From Halioglobus japonicus (GTDB lineage Bacteria > Pseudomonadota > Gammaproteobacteria > Pseudomonadales > Halieaceae): DNA of 64,000 nt. Under the pieces are notes generated by a model that saw only the letters and a list, made by a program, of their open reading frames with translations, did not search any database and was not told the DNA's origin. The position numbers were made by a program, and so were the translations under genes. The stretch lies in contig NZ_CP019450.1 of NCBI RefSeq assembly GCF_001983995.1, forward strand, positions 2,604,001 through 2,668,000. The letters are read 5' to 3'. How positions within the stretch are numbered: position 1 is the first letter of the stretch; each line of letters begins with the position of its first letter. Shown here one piece after another: positions 46,678 through 55,675 of this stretch.

Positions 46678-47834
46678 ATGACCCGGGTCAGAATGGGCAT
46701 GGTCGGTGGCGGCGAAGGGCCTTTATCGGTGAAGTGCACCGGATGGCGGCGGCGTTGGACGGCAAGATTGACCTCGTCTGCGGCGCGTTCAGCAGCGATC
46801 CGGACAGGGCGCTGCGCTCAGGTCTGGCACTGGGGTTAGACGAACAACGCTGTTATCCCAGCTTCGAGGCGATGCTGACAGCAGAGGCGGCACTGCCCGC
46901 GACGGAGCGTATGCAGTTTGTGGCCATTGTCACGCCCAATCATCTGCATTTTCCGATTGCCCAAGCCGCATTGGAAGCGGGCTTCCACGTCCTCTCGGAC
47001 AAACCTGCCACCTTTGACCTCGCTCAGGCACTAGCGCTCAGAGACATCGTCGCTGCCACCGGACAATTGTACGGACTGACCCACACCTATAACGGTTACC
47101 CACTGGTCAAGGAAGCGCGCGAGCGCATAGCCCGCGGCGAACTCGGCGTGGTGCGTAAGGTCGTTGTTGAATATCCGCAGGGATGGCTCGCCGACCGCCA
47201 GGAAGACGCCGACAACAAGCAGGCCGAATGGCGACTCGATCCCACCCGGGCCGGTGTCAGCAGTTGCATGGGCGACATCGGCGTACACGCGGCGAATCTT
47301 GCGGAGTATGTTTCGGGTTTGCAGATCGAGGATATCTGCGCTGACCTCACTGCGTTCGTGGAAGGGCGCACCCTGGATGACGACGGCTCTATTTTGCTGC
47401 GCTTTGGCGGCGGTGCCAAAGGCCTGCTACACGCCAGCCAGGTGTGCGTGGGCGAGGAGAATGCATTGCGCATCCGTGTCTACGGCACGCTGGGCGGCCT
47501 CGAGTGGTCGCAACAGGAGCCGAATACCCTATGGCTCAAATGGCCCGACCGACCCACCCAGATGCTGCGCACCGGGGGAGGCTACCTGGGCGCCATGGCA
47601 GCGGCGAATACCCGCACGCCCATGGGGCATCCCGAAGGTTATCTGGAAGCCTTCGCCAATCTCTATGTCGCTTTTGCAGGCCAGATAAACGCCGTGGAGC
47701 AGGGCGTTGCTCCGGATGCGCGCAGCGCCGACTGCCCCGGCATCGCCGAAGCCGTGCGTGGCATGGCCTTTATCGAACTCGCTGTGCGGGCCGGAAGTAG
47801 TGACATCAAATGGCATCGTCTCGAACACCTTTAA
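46678..47834 (+). CDS. Gfo/Idh/MocA family sugar oxidoreductase, frame interrupted
   Basis: NAD(P)-dependent dehydrogenase; in 3-keto-glycoside pathways this family makes the redox step on the ketosugar. The ATG at 46678 (MTRVRMGMVGGGEG) with GGGAG upstream gives the Rossmann start. One G missing from GGG at 46717-46719 breaks the frame; with it the sequence reads GGGEGAFIGEVHRMAAALD and the protein is 385 residues. Later signs are VTPNHLHFPIAQAALEAG, HVLSDKPATFDLAQA and CMGDIGVHAANLAEYVSG. It is the first gene of a rightward operon running to about 55675. Confidence 0.87.
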
Positions 47835-47849
47835 CCGAAGGAAACGATC

Positions 47850-48896
47850 ATGAAAGGACCCGCGATTTTTCTCGCCCAGTTTATCGATAGCAAGGCGCCC
47901 TTCGACTCGCTGGAAAACATTACCCGATGGGCCGGTGACCTCGGCTACCGGGGCGTCCAGGTGCCGACCTGGGAGTCCAGCCTCATCGATCTTGAAAAGG
48001 CTGCCGACAGCAAGGACTACTGTCAGGAGTTGCAGGGTATTTGCCGTGAAAACGGCGTCGAGATCACCGAATTGTCCACGCACCTGCAGGGACAGTTGGT
48101 GGCGGTTCACCCGGCCTACGATGAGTTGTTCGATGGCTTTGCCCCTGAAGCCGTGCGCGGCAACGCCAGTGCGCGTCAGGAGTGGGCCGTACAGCAATTG
48201 CGCCTTGCCGCCAAAGCCAGCGCGAATCTCGGACTCAATGCCCATGCGACCTTCTCAGGTGCCTTGCTATGGCACACCATGTATCCCTGGCCGCAGCGTC
48301 CCGCGGGGTTGGTGGAGACCGGTTTTGCCGAGCTGGGCAAACGCTGGACGCCCATTCTAAATGCCTTCGACGAGGCCGGGGTGGACCTGTGCTATGAAAT
48401 TCACCCGGGCGAAGACCTGCACGACGGCATTACCTTCGAGATGTTCCTGGACGCGACTAACCAACATCCTCGAGCACACATTCTCTACGATCCCAGCCAC
48501 TTTCTGCTGCAGCAGCTGGATTACCTGCAGTTCATCGACTTTTACCACGAGCGAATCAAGATGTTTCACGTCAAGGATGCGGAATTCAACCCGAATGGTC
48601 GCAGCGGCGTGTATGGCGGCTACCAGGGTTGGAAAGATCGTCCCGGTCGGTTCCGCTCTCTGGGCGATGGCCAGGTAGACTTTTCCGGTATTTTCAGCCA
48701 GTTTGCCAAGTACGGTTTCGACGGCTGGGCCGTACTGGAGTGGGAGTGCTGTCTGAAACACCCCGAAGACGGGGCAGCGGAGGGTGTTGAGTTTATCCAG
48801 CGCCATATGATTCGCACGACAGAAAAAGCCTTCGATGACTTTGCCGGCGCAGGCACCGACGATGCCGCCAATCGGCGTATACTCGGCATCGAATAA
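47850..48896 (+). CDS. Sugar phosphate isomerase/epimerase-like TIM barrel (large)
   Basis: Xylose-isomerase-like TIM-barrel protein, 348 residues, 15 bases after the Gfo/Idh gene. Metal-ligand regions are visible: CYEIHPGEDLHDG (Glu, His), ILYDPSHFLLQ (Asp, His), MFHVKDAEF (His), and WAVLEWECC (Glu). Such proteins beside Gfo/Idh and DUF1080 act on ketosugars or keto-glycosides as isomerase, epimerase, lyase or hydratase. Which of these cannot be read from sequence. No signal peptide, so it is cytoplasmic. Confidence 0.87.
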   Translation: MKGPAIFLAQFIDSKAPFDSLENITRWAGDLGYRGVQVPTWESSLIDLEKAADSKDYCQELQGICRENGVEITELSTHLQGQLVAVHPAYDELFDGFAPEAVRGNASARQEWAVQQLRLAAKASANLGLNAHATFSGALLWHTMYPWPQRPAGLVETGFAELGKRWTPILNAFDEAGVDLCYEIHPGEDLHDGITFEMFLDATNQHPRAHILYDPSHFLLQQLDYLQFIDFYHERIKMFHVKDAEFNPNGRSGVYGGYQGWKDRPGRFRSLGDGQVDFSGIFSQFAKYGFDGWAVLEWECCLKHPEDGAAEGVEFIQRHMIRTTEKAFDDFAGAGTDDAANRRILGIE

Positions 48897-48929
48897 ACCA
48901 GACTAACAATAACAATAGTGGAACATGTG

Positions 48930-50252
48930 ATGACCAATACCGAGATCAACCGCAAGCGTCTCTATTACGTGGGCAATCTGTCCATATTCATGATTGGCCT
49001 GGGATTCGCGGTCCGTGCCAATATCGCGCCCAACTTGCAGGCCGACATATACGACCAGATCGACCTGGCCAATTCTGCCGCCATGGTCGGCGAAGCACTT
49101 GGGATTACGTTTACCGGCTTTGCACTGACGCTGCTATTTGGCAGCGCCCTGGTCGACCTGGTGGGCATGAAGCGCATGCTGCTGCTGTCGGCGCTGGGCT
49201 ATATTGCCGGCGCGCTGGGTCTGCTCGCGGCCACCGTGATGCCAGTAGGCCCCACGGTGGAGATGGTTGTGCTGGCAAGTCTGTTGTTAACAGGGCTGGG
49301 CTGGGGCGCAGTGGAGGCAGCCTCAAACCCTATGGTTGCAGCTCTGTTCCCCGAGGAAAAAACCCACCGCTTAAACATCCTGCACGCCTGGTGGCCAGCA
49401 GGCATTGTTGTCGGCGGGCTGCTGGGCGTGGCTATTAGCGCCGTGGGCATTCCCTGGGAGATCAATATGTTCGTGCTGCTAATCCCGGCGGTCGTGCTGG
49501 CCTGGATGGTGGCCAGCTCACAGTTTCCGGAAACCGAGCGTGTTGCCGCCGGTGTGAGCTATGGCGACATGTTTGCAGAATTGCTCAAGCGCCCACTTTT
49601 CTGGGTGTTCTGGGCCTGTATGTTCCTCACCGCGGCAGCTGAGCTTGCCCCTGGGCAGTGGGTCAATATTGCCCTGTCCAACATTGTCGGCATGCAGGGC
49701 ATTCTGTTACTGGTGTATGTGAGCGCACTCATGTTCGTGATGCGCCACTTTGCGGGACCCATTGTCGAGCGTATTTCATCGGTAGGCCTGATGTTTGTCA
49801 GCTGCCTTGCAGCCGGCATCGGGCTTTACCTCCTCAGCCTGGCCAACACCCCGGCGCTTGCCTTTGCCGCGGCGACCGTGTGGGGCATTGGTGTGTGCTA
49901 CATGTGGCCGACCATGCTCGGCATTGTCGGCGAGCGTTTCCCCCGCGGAGGCGCCATGGCGATGGGCCTGATGGGCTTTGCCGGCGGTATGTCGATCCAG
50001 TTCGTGTTGCCGCGCATGGGCGGCATTTTCGATGCGGCCAAGGCCGAAGCCGCCGGTGGCGCCGACCAACTCGCCACGCTGTCACCTGAGGCCATGGAAG
50101 CCGCTGTGAGATACGCTTCGGTAGAATCGTTCCAATCAGTCGCCTGGATTCCGCTGCTGTTACTGCCGGTATTCGGGGTTATCTGGCTCTATGACCGGCA
50201 GCGCGGCGGTGATGGTGCCGAGTCCATCCATGGGCAGGGTGACACACATTGA
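48930..50252 (+). CDS. MFS sugar transporter
   Basis: Inner-membrane transporter with 12 predicted spans in 440 residues, probably the sugar importer of the operon. Family signs include SALVDLVGMKRMLLLSALGY (the loop between helices 2 and 3) and LNILHAWWPAGIVVGGLLG at helix 5, close to fucose/hexose-type MFS members. I use ATG at 48930 (MTNTEINRKRLYY); GTG at 48918 is in frame. The TGA overlaps the TTG of the next gene. Confidence 0.87.
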   Translation: MTNTEINRKRLYYVGNLSIFMIGLGFAVRANIAPNLQADIYDQIDLANSAAMVGEALGITFTGFALTLLFGSALVDLVGMKRMLLLSALGYIAGALGLLAATVMPVGPTVEMVVLASLLLTGLGWGAVEAASNPMVAALFPEEKTHRLNILHAWWPAGIVVGGLLGVAISAVGIPWEINMFVLLIPAVVLAWMVASSQFPETERVAAGVSYGDMFAELLKRPLFWVFWACMFLTAAAELAPGQWVNIALSNIVGMQGILLLVYVSALMFVMRHFAGPIVERISSVGLMFVSCLAAGIGLYLLSLANTPALAFAAATVWGIGVCYMWPTMLGIVGERFPRGGAMAMGLMGFAGGMSIQFVLPRMGGIFDAAKAEAAGGADQLATLSPEAMEAAVRYASVESFQSVAWIPLLLLPVFGVIWLYDRQRGGDGAESIHGQGDTH

Positions 50253-51094
50253 ACGTCAAAATAGGCATGAACATGCTGCTCTGGGGTGTGGAGACCACCC
50301 CGGCCAGTATTCCCGTTTTTGCGGGCCTGGCCGCAGCGGGCTACGACGGTGTAGAAATACCCATGAGTGGCCACAGCGCAGCGGACCTGAAAACGCTGGC
50401 CAGTGCTTGTGAAGATCTCAACCTGGCGCGCACCGCATCGGCCTTTGTCGGGCCCGAGACCAACCCCATCTCCCCGGATGCTGCCATTCGAGCAGCGGCG
50501 CTGGAAAACATCAAAGCGGCCATTGACGATGCGGCGACCATAGGCGCGGAGATCCTCATCGGCGGCATATACCAGGCCCACAAGTACTTCACGGGACGTG
50601 GCGCCACCCAGCAGGAGTGGGACTGGTCGGCAGACTACCTGCGTGCAGCAGGCGAGTACGCCGCTGGCGTCGACCTCAAGCTCGGCCTGGAAGTACTCAA
50701 TCGCTTTGAGGTTTACCTGATCAATACGGCGGCGGATGGCCACCGCATGGTAGAGCAGGTGGGCCTCGCCAATGTTGGCGTGCACTACGATACCCACCAC
50801 GCAAACATCGAAGACCCGGTGCCCGCTGTTGCGCTCAAGTCGATTGAGCACAGTATTAACCATGTTCACCTGAGCGAAAGCCACCGCGGCACGCTGGGTA
50901 CCGGACAGGTGGATTGGGCAGGGACCTTTGCCTCACTGGCGGATATTAACTATTCAGGCTGGCTGGTAATCGAAGCGTTCGGCACCTCAGACCCTGGCCT
51001 GGCAGAGGCTGCAAACGTGTGGCGCAATGCCTTTGATAGCCCGGAGCAACTCTATCGGGATGGCATTGCTTTTATTCGCAGGCATCTGGGGTAG
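50249..51094 (+). CDS. Sugar phosphate isomerase/epimerase-like TIM barrel (tagatose 3-epimerase type)
   Basis: A second TIM-barrel isomerase, 281 residues. The pattern KIGMNMLLWG, LGLEVLNRFEVYLINTAADG (Glu), VGVHYDTHHANIEDP (Asp, His), HVHLSESHRG (His), and WLVIEAFG (Glu) matches D-tagatose/psicose 3-epimerases and relatives. The start is TTG at 50249 overlapping the MFS stop (TTGA); an in-frame ATG at 50267 would drop six residues. In this operon it should act on the free ketosugar. Confidence 0.88.
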   Translation: MNVKIGMNMLLWGVETTPASIPVFAGLAAAGYDGVEIPMSGHSAADLKTLASACEDLNLARTASAFVGPETNPISPDAAIRAAALENIKAAIDDAATIGAEILIGGIYQAHKYFTGRGATQQEWDWSADYLRAAGEYAAGVDLKLGLEVLNRFEVYLINTAADGHRMVEQVGLANVGVHYDTHHANIEDPVPAVALKSIEHSINHVHLSESHRGTLGTGQVDWAGTFASLADINYSGWLVIEAFGTSDPGLAEAANVWRNAFDSPEQLYRDGIAFIRRHLG

Positions 51095-51100
51095 GCGCAT

Positions 51101-51355
51101 ATGTGGAATCCGAAGCGTTGGGCCATCGCGATTTTGATCGGCCTGTATCTTTACTTCCTGCTGCCGGCCACGGCCGTTCTTTTCTACGAGCTCTATCACC
51201 TCACCGGAATCGAACCGGTTTATTGGGGTTACAGTGCTTTCAAGGCAGGCGGTTATTATTTTGGTATCTGGGAGTACCGCGGCCTGGCGTGCCTGGTCGT
51301 TACCCTATTGATAGGCCTGTTGTCCGGGATCTTTGCGCGGAGTAAAACAGCATGA
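51101..51355 (+). CDS. Small two-span membrane protein
   Basis: An 84-residue protein with two helices, at about 7-29 (WAIAILIGLYLYFLLPATAV) and 57-78 (EYRGLACLVVTLLIGLLSGI). The aromatic-rich loop between them is probably periplasmic. No family recognised. It lies 6 bases after the epimerase gene, and its stop overlaps the next start (ATGA). Its place just before the subunit-3 protein suggests a membrane anchor or electron-transfer partner of the dehydrogenase, which is inference. Confidence 0.65.
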   Translation: MWNPKRWAIAILIGLYLYFLLPATAVLFYELYHLTGIEPVYWGYSAFKAGGYYFGIWEYRGLACLVVTLLIGLLSGIFARSKTA

Positions 51356-51975
51356 ATCGACGAGAATTTCTACAATGTGCGGCGGTAATGGTCAGCGGCA
51401 TGACAGCCAGCCAACTCGGATTGGCACTGTCGGATGCACAGCGCGCTCATCTGGCCACGGCGCCAAATTACAACGCTGGCAAGGCCAGTTACCTGTCAGC
51501 GGCGCAGCGGCGGATTCTCGCGGCGGCCTGCGAAACGATTATCCCACGCAGTGACACGCCTGGCGCTATCGACGCGGGTGTGCCCAACTTCATCGAACTG
51601 ATGGTCTCCGACTGGTTTAACGCGACCGAACGGGCCATCTTCGACGCCGGCATGATTGATCTCGAAACGCGCATTCCACAGCAATACGGCATGGCCTTTG
51701 ACCGACTCACAGCCCCAGCCCAACGCGACATACTCGAGGCATTGGAGTCAGCTGCCAGCGACCACCCCTGGTATGAATTCGGCAACGTGCAGCGCGACTT
51801 CATCAGCGATGCGCCATTTATCTGTCAGTTAAAGGAGCTCACTATCTGGGGTTTCTTTACCTCCGAGCGCGGCGCCAAGGAAGTCTTACGCTATAACCCA
51901 ATGCCCATGCAGTTCGACGGCCATCTGCCGCTGTCACCGAACGACAGTACCTGGGCGGGAGTGGTTGAATCATGA
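51352..51975 (+). CDS. Gluconate 2-dehydrogenase subunit 3 family protein (Tat signal)
   Basis: The small gamma subunit that chaperones and exports a GMC-type dehydrogenase. Its 207 residues start MNRREFLQCAAVMVSG, a twin-arginine-like signal. The family core (AQRRILAAACETIIPRSDTPGA, GVPNFIELMVSDW) follows. It overlaps the GMC gene by four bases (ATGA). The pair should be exported folded and work in the periplasm as a sugar or glycoside dehydrogenase. Confidence 0.9.
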   Translation: MNRREFLQCAAVMVSGMTASQLGLALSDAQRAHLATAPNYNAGKASYLSAAQRRILAAACETIIPRSDTPGAIDAGVPNFIELMVSDWFNATERAIFDAGMIDLETRIPQQYGMAFDRLTAPAQRDILEALESAASDHPWYEFGNVQRDFISDAPFICQLKELTIWGFFTSERGAKEVLRYNPMPMQFDGHLPLSPNDSTWAGVVES

Positions 51976-53687
51976 GTGACACCATTAACAGTACGCAATA
52001 CGACTTTGACGCTATTGTGGTGGGCTCCGGAATTTCAGGTGGCTGGGCCGCCAAGGAACTCACCGAAAAAGGCTTGCGAGTGCTGGTGCTGGACCGCGGC
52101 AAGCCCATCAGACACAGTGTCGATTACGTTGGCGAGCATGCGCCGAGCTGGAAATTTCCCTATCAGGCCAAAAAACCCCGGGAGCTTTACGCAGAAGAGT
52201 ATCCGGTGCAGAGCAGGGTGACGCATTCCTTTAACGAGGCGACCCGCCATTTCTGGAACAACGATAAACAGAACCCCTATGACGACAATCCCGACAAGCC
52301 CTTTATGTGGGCTAGGGCAGATGTTGTCGGCGGACGCTCTCTGATCTGGGGACGGCAAACGTATCGCTTCAGCCCGCAGGACTTCCAAGCCAATGCCAGC
52401 GACGGGCACGGCATACCCTGGCCGGTGGACTATGAGGAGATGGCGCCCTGGTACAGTCATGTCGAGAAGTTCATTGGCGTCAATGGTCGCAAGGAAGGCC
52501 TGGCTCAGCTGCCCGATGGCGAATTTCAAAAGCCCATGCCCTGGTACGCGCTGGAGGAAACCATTGGCGAACGGCTGAAGAAAAAAGCACCTGACGTCAC
52601 GCTCACCAATAGCCGCGTCGCTATTCTGACCGAAGACTTGCCAGGCCGCAGTGCCTGTCACTATTGCGGCCCCTGTCCGCGCGGCTGCTCCACCGGAAGT
52701 TACTTCAGTTCCCAAAGCTCGACACTGCCGGCGGCGAAAGCCACAGGTCGACTCACCGTTATCGCCAATGCCGTCGTAGAACGACTTATCCACGATCCGG
52801 CGACGGGCAAAATCAGTGACGTGCAGGTCATCGATACCCAGACCGGCGAGCGCGCAAGTTACAGTGCTCGCCTGTTTTTCCTGTGTGCGTCGACGATAGG
52901 GTCTACCCAGATTCTCATGAACTCCAAAAGCGACGCGTTCCCTAATGGCCTCGCCAACAGCAGTGGTGCCCTGGGCAAGTACATGATGGACCACGCCCTG
53001 GGAACATCCAGCATGGGTGTCTTTCTCGATAACATGGACAGTTACTACAGCGGTAACCGTCCTACCGGTTTGTACATCCCGCGTTTTCGCAATTTGCAGG
53101 GCCAGGACGAAGACGCTGATTTTATCCGCGGCTACGGCTACCAGACCTACACCGTGCGCATGGACTGGAGCACCAGTTTCAATCGCAAAGGCTTCGGCGC
53201 AGACCTCAAGGATTCGCTGCGCAAGCCCGGCCAGTGGCTGTGGGTACTCTCGTATTTCTCCGAGTGCCTGCCCAGGGAGAGTAACCGCATGTTCCTCAGC
53301 CCGAACAAAGTCGATCGATTTGGTATCCCCCAGGTGGCCTTTGACTTCACCTGGAGCGACAACGAAATCAATATGCAGGCCGATGCCGGACGCCAGGCAG
53401 ACCGCCTGATGAAAGCGGCCGGGGCCGTGCTCACACTACCGGGCGGCACGGACATGAGCATACCCGGCGAGGGTATCCATGAAATGGGCACCGCACGTAT
53501 GGGCAATGATCCTGCCCAGGCCGTGCTGAACAAATACAATCAGGCACACGACGTGCCCAACCTGTTCGTCACCGATGGTTCGTTCATGACGTCGTCGTCT
53601 TGCGTGAATCCGTCGCTCACCTACATGGCGTTCACCGCGCGAGCCGCGGATTACGCCGCCCGGCAACTGGCTGAAGGCCTGATCTAA
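51972..53687 (+). CDS. GMC-family FAD oxidoreductase with a Cys cluster
   Basis: The 571-residue catalytic subunit that probably oxidises a sugar ring at C3. The FAD site is IVVGSGISGGWAAKEL near the start with VLDRG. The C-terminal active-site region has HEMGTARMG and NPSLTYMAFTARAADYAARQL. Cysteines C229, C232, C235 and C239 (CHYCGPCPRGC) could hold an iron-sulfur cluster, like the 3Fe-4S centre of FAD-dependent glucose dehydrogenase alpha subunits. No cytochrome subunit is encoded nearby, so the electron acceptor is unknown. No signal peptide of its own; export would depend on the subunit-3 partner. Confidence 0.9.
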   Translation: MSDTINSTQYDFDAIVVGSGISGGWAAKELTEKGLRVLVLDRGKPIRHSVDYVGEHAPSWKFPYQAKKPRELYAEEYPVQSRVTHSFNEATRHFWNNDKQNPYDDNPDKPFMWARADVVGGRSLIWGRQTYRFSPQDFQANASDGHGIPWPVDYEEMAPWYSHVEKFIGVNGRKEGLAQLPDGEFQKPMPWYALEETIGERLKKKAPDVTLTNSRVAILTEDLPGRSACHYCGPCPRGCSTGSYFSSQSSTLPAAKATGRLTVIANAVVERLIHDPATGKISDVQVIDTQTGERASYSARLFFLCASTIGSTQILMNSKSDAFPNGLANSSGALGKYMMDHALGTSSMGVFLDNMDSYYSGNRPTGLYIPRFRNLQGQDEDADFIRGYGYQTYTVRMDWSTSFNRKGFGADLKDSLRKPGQWLWVLSYFSECLPRESNRMFLSPNKVDRFGIPQVAFDFTWSDNEINMQADAGRQADRLMKAAGAVLTLPGGTDMSIPGEGIHEMGTARMGNDPAQAVLNKYNQAHDVPNLFVTDGSFMTSSSCVNPSLTYMAFTARAADYAARQLAEGLI

Positions 53688-53700
53688 CAGGAATGTCCGC

Positions 53701-54546
53701 ATGGCTAAACTGATGAATTGGAAGGTGCTACTCGTGCTGGTTTGCCTGCTGGCGCTGGCCGCCTACGGCTTCGGGCGCTACACCGGGATGATCCAGCGCA
53801 ATGTCTATGAATACGAACCGCCAGAGCTGCCGGAATACACCCGTCCCGCGGTATTGGTCCTCACCAAGGCCAACGGCTTTGTCCACCGCGACGCCATGCC
53901 TGCCGGTGAAAACATGCTGCTGGATATCGCGCGGGCACAAGGTTGGGACATTACCCTGACTGACAATGCAGCCACGCACAATGCGCAGGACCTGGCGCGT
54001 TTCAAGGCGGTGGTATGGAACAATGTATCCGGCGATGTACTCACCCCGGATCAACGTGTGGCTTTAAAAAGTTACATCGAACAGGGCGGCGGCTGGATAG
54101 GCATTCACGCCGCCGGCGGCGACCCGAAGTACAAATGGCAGTGGTACGTGGATACGCTCATTGGCGCTCAGTTCATAGGACATACCATGCACCCGCAATT
54201 TCAGGATGCAGACGTGCTGCGCAGCGAACTGGAATCAGGCATGACTGCACATTTGCCCGACCGTTGGCGGATCGCCCAGGAAGAGTGGTATGCCTTTGAC
54301 CAGAACCCACGGGGCAAGGGTTACGACATTCTGCTGACACTCGACGAAGACTCCTACAGCCAGAAAGGCGAAAGTATCTTCGGCACTGATACTATGCCGG
54401 GCGAACATCCCATCACCTGGCGACATTCGGTGGGGCAGGGTAGAGTGTTTTATACGGCGATTGGTCATCAGGCTGCGACCTACCAGATACCTGAATTCCA
54501 GGCGCTGATTACTGAAGCGATTCGCTGGGCCGGAGCCATGCCCTGA
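53701..54546 (+). CDS. ThuA-domain protein, membrane-anchored
   Basis: A 281-residue protein with an N-terminal membrane anchor (about 7-25) and a ThuA (trehalose-utilisation, class I amidotransferase-like) domain. Family signs are PAVLVLTKANGFVHRDAMPA, FKAVVWNNVSGDVLTPDQR, GGGWIGIHAAGGD, and HPITWRHSVGQGRVFYTAIGH. ThuA has been implicated in 3-keto-disaccharide metabolism in rhizobia. It follows the GMC gene by 13 bases. Confidence 0.88.
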   Translation: MAKLMNWKVLLVLVCLLALAAYGFGRYTGMIQRNVYEYEPPELPEYTRPAVLVLTKANGFVHRDAMPAGENMLLDIARAQGWDITLTDNAATHNAQDLARFKAVVWNNVSGDVLTPDQRVALKSYIEQGGGWIGIHAAGGDPKYKWQWYVDTLIGAQFIGHTMHPQFQDADVLRSELESGMTAHLPDRWRIAQEEWYAFDQNPRGKGYDILLTLDEDSYSQKGESIFGTDTMPGEHPITWRHSVGQGRVFYTAIGHQAATYQIPEFQALITEAIRWAGAMP

Positions 54547-54595
54547 ATCAGTCAGACCTGCGCAGATCGATATATTAATAACAACCGGGGTTGCT

Positions 54596-55675
54596 ATGAC
54601 ACGTCAATGCCTGCTCACGTTGAGCCTGATTTTTCTACTTGCTGCCTGCAGTGATCCGCATATTGCGATCAACGATTGTCAGGCAACGGGCGATACGCGC
54701 GTGTACTGTGACATTGGTACGCCAGAGGATATTGCCGCACTGCCTGACGAGCGCCACCTGCTGCTCGCTCATTTTGGCCATATGGGAAAAGACTCGGGCG
54801 GCATCTCGCTGTTTGATACGGATTCCGAGCGCCTCACACCGCTCATCACTGCAGACACGCACGTTAATAACGCGCTACATCGTTGGGGAGACAGCGCTTG
54901 TCCCGTGCTGGATGCGGCCACGTTAAGCCCTCACGGTACCCACCTGCACCGCCTGGACAATAACCGGTGGCGCTACCTGGTGGTTAACCATGCCCCTTCG
55001 GGCGAGCGAATCGAGCTGTTTGAAGTGCTGGGCAGCGGCGATGCTACCCAGCTGCGCTGGCGCGGCTGCGTACTGCCTCGCGCGGAAACCTTTGTGAACG
55101 ATGTGGTGGGCCTCAACAATGGCGATGTCATTTACACGCGCATGTTCAAGACCAGCATGAACATGGCCACCGCCAAAGGCCTCCTAGGTATGAATACCGG
55201 CGATCTGTGGCACTGGCGCCCGGAAACAGGCCCGGTCATCATTCCAGGCACCGAAGCTGCACAACCCAATGGAATTGAAATAGCCGCAGACAACCGCCAC
55301 GTGTTCGCCAATATGTATTTAACCGGCGAGGTGTGGAAGGTTGATATCGCCACAGGTGAGGTGGTCGACAAAGCGCCGGTTGCCAATGGCGACAACAGCG
55401 CCTGGGGCCCGGATGGACGCCTGTGGGTTGCCACCCATACCGACAAACTGTTCAACGTACTGCCATGCTTCCAGCAGCCTTATCAATCCTGTGGCCTGGC
55501 CTACACCATTGTGTCGATTAACCCGGATGACATGGCCGACATAAAACCAGTGTACTCGGGTAAAGGCAGTCCCATGGGGGCGGCCACCGTTGCCGTGGCC
55601 CAGGCGGGCAGAGTTTATATGGGGTCGTTTGCCGGCGACAGAATGATCTCAGTTCCCCTCAGTGAATTCCGGTGA
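54596..55675 (+). CDS. SMP-30/gluconolactonase-like beta-propeller lipoprotein
   Basis: A 359-residue lipoprotein (LLAAC lipobox, Cys near 18) with repeated propeller-like segments: PNGIEIAADNRHVFANMY, GEVWKVDIATGEVV, and WGPDGRLWVATHTDKLFN. This is the arrangement of SMP-30/arylesterase-type lactonases. A lactonase step after the dehydrogenase is plausible, but metal ligands cannot be placed with certainty. Its 3' end overlaps the opposing SDR gene by 27 bases. It is probably the last gene of the operon. Confidence 0.75.
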   Translation: MTRQCLLTLSLIFLLAACSDPHIAINDCQATGDTRVYCDIGTPEDIAALPDERHLLLAHFGHMGKDSGGISLFDTDSERLTPLITADTHVNNALHRWGDSACPVLDAATLSPHGTHLHRLDNNRWRYLVVNHAPSGERIELFEVLGSGDATQLRWRGCVLPRAETFVNDVVGLNNGDVIYTRMFKTSMNMATAKGLLGMNTGDLWHWRPETGPVIIPGTEAAQPNGIEIAADNRHVFANMYLTGEVWKVDIATGEVVDKAPVANGDNSAWGPDGRLWVATHTDKLFNVLPCFQQPYQSCGLAYTIVSINPDDMADIKPVYSGKGSPMGAATVAVAQAGRVYMGSFAGDRMISVPLSEFR

